Source of the DNA: Candidatus Uhrbacteria bacterium RIFCSPLOWO2_02_FULL_48_12
GTDB lineage: Bacteria > Patescibacteriota > Patescibacteriia > GWA2-46-9
Assembly (NCBI GenBank): GCA_001791425.1
Contig: MGEP01000027.1
Location: 1-6,749, forward strand
Length of the DNA: 6,749 nucleotides
Direction of reading: 5' to 3'
Of this stretch, positions 4,845-6,749 are shown in pieces (the first letter of the stretch is position 1; every line of letters begins with the position of its first letter). The position numbers were made by a program, and so were the translations under genes. The notes under the pieces are model-generated. The model was not told the origin of the DNA, did not search any database, and saw nothing but the letters and a program-made list of their open reading frames with translations.

Positions 4845-6749
4845 TCACGATACCGCAACGGCGTTCCTGGTGTCAACACGGCGGTTATAATAAAATTTAA
4901 CGACCTCAATCAAGCAGACGTCAAATAGAGCGATGCCGATAACCACTGCCGCGTCCCGGGCGGACAGGGGAATTGTGCCGAGGAAGCGATTCATTACCGG
5001 CAGATAAATGGCGGGTATCATCATCACAAACCCCAAGCCGATGGAAAATAAAAGATACCAATTATCAAAAAAATCTTCCCGCCAAATTGGCTGGCTGAAT
5101 GTTTTGATGGAAAAAATGTAAAAAAGCGAATCCGTAGACAAAAGAGCAAAAACTATCGTGCGGACATAGGCCAGATCGCCGCCCCAGCGAACGTAGTACC
5201 AATAAAACACGCCGATGAGCAAAAAGTCGCGCAAAAGAGCGATGCCGAAAACAATCCACTTGCCGGCCGAGTCAAGCACCGGGGCGGAGCGGCTGATAGG
5301 ACGGCGATCCATAACATCTGATTCGCCCGGCTCAAAAGCCAGGGCAAAATTGGGCAGACCATTCTCAACTAAATTGCCCCACAGAATCTGAACGGCGGTG
5401 AGCGGCAGAGGTAAACCCAGCACCAAAGAGGCCATGATCAGAAGAAAAGCGGTAAAAGAACCAGACAGTAAAAGAACCGTCACTTTTTTAATATTATCAA
5501 AGGCGATCCGGCCTTCTCGGATAGCCCCCACAATGGTGGCCAGACCGTCATTCAAGAGTACCAGATCGGCCGCTTCTTTGGTAACGTCAGTGGCCGAGCC
5601 AACCGCCACGCCAATATCGGCCGCTTTCAGGGCTGGCGCGTCATTCACCCCGTCGCCAGTCATGGCCACGGCTTCGCCATTTTTTAAAAGCGCCTTGACA
5701 ATGCGCAGTTTATGCTCAGGATTAACGCGCACGCAGATATCAATGCGGCGAATGGCTTTGGCCAAATCGTCATCAGAGTATTGATCAAGCTGCAAGCCCT
5801 CAACCACGTTCTCGGTTCCTGTTCTAAAACCTAGTTCTCGGCCAATGGCCATGGCCGTTAAGCGATGATCACCAGTCACCATAATCAGGCGCACGCCAGC
5901 CCGCCGCGTCAAACGTATCGTATCTTTAACGTCGGCGCGAATAGGATCGCGCACCGCAACGAGCCCTTGCCACGTCAAATTGATCACCAGCTGGTGAAGC
6001 GCCTGATCATTGTCCGGGTCAATCTCGCCCGATATAACTTTATGAGCCAGCCCGATTAATCTGTATCCGTGAGCGGCCAGGTCTTCAATATTTTTTATAA
6101 TTTCACGGCGGTCGCTCTCGGATATTAACCGGCCATCGCCGTGCTGACTGGATTTCTCCAGCAATATTTCCGGTGCACCGCTGACAAAACAGTGAATAGT
6201 CTTTTGGCTCCCTGGCGACTCAACATCATCGTGCCAAGCGGCAATATATTTTGCCTCTGAATCAAAAGGTAAAAAAGCGCGCCTGGGATAAGCCGCGTTG
6301 ACCGTCGCCAAATCTAGGCCGTGACTCAAAGCATAGTCCAGCTTTGCCCGATCAGTGGCTTCGCCATGAATACGATACTCGCCATTTATGTCTTCCCGCA
6401 CCGCTTCGTTGGCCAGAGCTAAAGACAATAGGGCCTTTTGTTCATCACCATCAGGCATAAACTTTTCCACCTTCATCATTCCTTCTGTTAAGGTACCGGT
6501 TTTGTCACTGCAAATAACAGTCACGGATCCTAAGGTTTCAGCGGCGATCGGGCGCCGCACCAGACCCTGCCGTTTAAGGATGCGCTGGGTAGATACAGCC
6601 AGCACCACTGACAGCGCCGCCACCAATCCCTCGGGAATAGCGGAAACAGCGACGGCTACGGCCGTGGTAAACACATCAATCCATGCCAACCCCTCAAATA
6701 GACCAATCAAAAAAATTACTACCGCCGAGATGCCCACCACCAAACTAAT
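4845..6749 (-). CDS. Cation-transporting P-type ATPase (P2 type), 5' end beyond the window
   Basis: P-type ATPases use an aspartyl-phosphate cycle to move cations across the membrane. The frame stays open to the right edge, so the N-terminus, helices M1-M2 and the actuator TGE motif are missing from view. Numbering from the TTG at 6743, the visible parts are M3 (about 1-18), M4 with PEGL (37-40), the phosphorylation site SDKTGTLT (D80), the nucleotide-site SGAPE (188-192, usually KGAPE), VTGDH (289-293), the hinge motif MTGDGVNDAP (361-370), M5-M6 (about 421-470) and four further helices to about 617. The overall plan fits the SERCA/PMR1/Na,K-ATPase branch rather than heavy-metal (CPx) pumps, since PEGL replaces CPC and M7-M10 are present. 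At SERCA calcium-ligand positions, M4 Glu is kept (E38) and M6 Asn is kept (N457). However, M5 has S429 and A432 instead of Asn and Glu, and M6 reads NLVEN instead of NLVTD. Calcium is therefore not assured as the substrate. The Cys-rich gene follows 32 bases downstream. Confidence 0.95.
   Translation of the reverse strand: MSLVVGISAVVIFLIGLFEGLAWIDVFTTAVAVAVSAIPEGLVAALSVVLAVSTQRILKRQGLVRRPIAAETLGSVTVICSDKTGTLTEGMMKVEKFMPDGDEQKALLSLALANEAVREDINGEYRIHGEATDRAKLDYALSHGLDLATVNAAYPRRAFLPFDSEAKYIAAWHDDVESPGSQKTIHCFVSGAPEILLEKSSQHGDGRLISESDRREIIKNIEDLAAHGYRLIGLAHKVISGEIDPDNDQALHQLVINLTWQGLVAVRDPIRADVKDTIRLTRRAGVRLIMVTGDHRLTAMAIGRELGFRTGTENVVEGLQLDQYSDDDLAKAIRRIDICVRVNPEHKLRIVKALLKNGEAVAMTGDGVNDAPALKAADIGVAVGSATDVTKEAADLVLLNDGLATIVGAIREGRIAFDNIKKVTVLLLSGSFTAFLLIMASLVLGLPLPLTAVQILWGNLVENGLPNFALAFEPGESDVMDRRPISRSAPVLDSAGKWIVFGIALLRDFLLIGVFYWYYVRWGGDLAYVRTIVFALLSTDSLFYIFSIKTFSQPIWREDFFDNWYLLFSIGLGFVMMIPAIYLPVMNRFLGTIPLSARDAAVVIGIALFDVCLIEVVKFYYNRRVDTRNAVAVS

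Noticed and set aside
5398..5784. A 128-codon plus-strand frame opposite the P-type ATPase hinge and M5 region.
   Set aside because: It is antisense to the most conserved ATPase motifs, and its Ser/Thr/Ala-rich product has no family features.

Overview
This window looks like chromosomal DNA of moderate GC from an uncultivated bacterium, most likely of the Candidate Phyla Radiation (Patescibacteria, Parcubacteria-like). That placement is an inference. It rests on a histidine kinase H-box reading AAHQLRTPL, a short SMC protein with an acidic insert in its C-terminal head, a tiny eight-cysteine protein, weak or absent Shine-Dalgarno sequences, and an intergenic element built of TACGAAA/TTTCGTA repeats. 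No rRNA, tRNA, CRISPR array, transposase or phage gene is visible.

Layout. On the minus strand at the left is an SMC-type chromosome-organising ATPase (39-2270), with a GC-rich hairpin and T-tract just past its stop (1-36). A 221-bp intergenic region (2271-2491) carries two divergent promoters. The leftward one has a perfect TATAAT inside an imperfect palindrome, and a hairpin lies at the start of the SMC mRNA leader. The rightward one is an extended -10 promoter serving a two-gene operon: a seven-helix membrane protein (2492-3250) followed after one base by a HAMP/HisKA sensor histidine kinase (3252-4520). The kinase operon ends in a long imperfect inverted repeat (4538-4644). This abuts the stop of a convergent 55-residue Cys-rich protein (4645-4812, minus), which lies 32 bases downstream of a P2-type cation-transporting ATPase (4845 to the right edge, minus, 5' end outside the window).

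How the parts may work together. The SMC gene stands alone; no scpA or scpB is visible. The 7TM protein and kinase look like one signalling unit, with membrane sensing split over two polypeptides and no response regulator in the window. The P-type ATPase and the Cys-rich protein are probably co-transcribed and may both concern metal or cation handling.

Most noteworthy are the SMC with no recognisable hinge domain, the ATPase with altered transmembrane ion-ligand positions, the unannotated-size Cys-rich protein beside it, and the TACGAAA inverted-repeat element.
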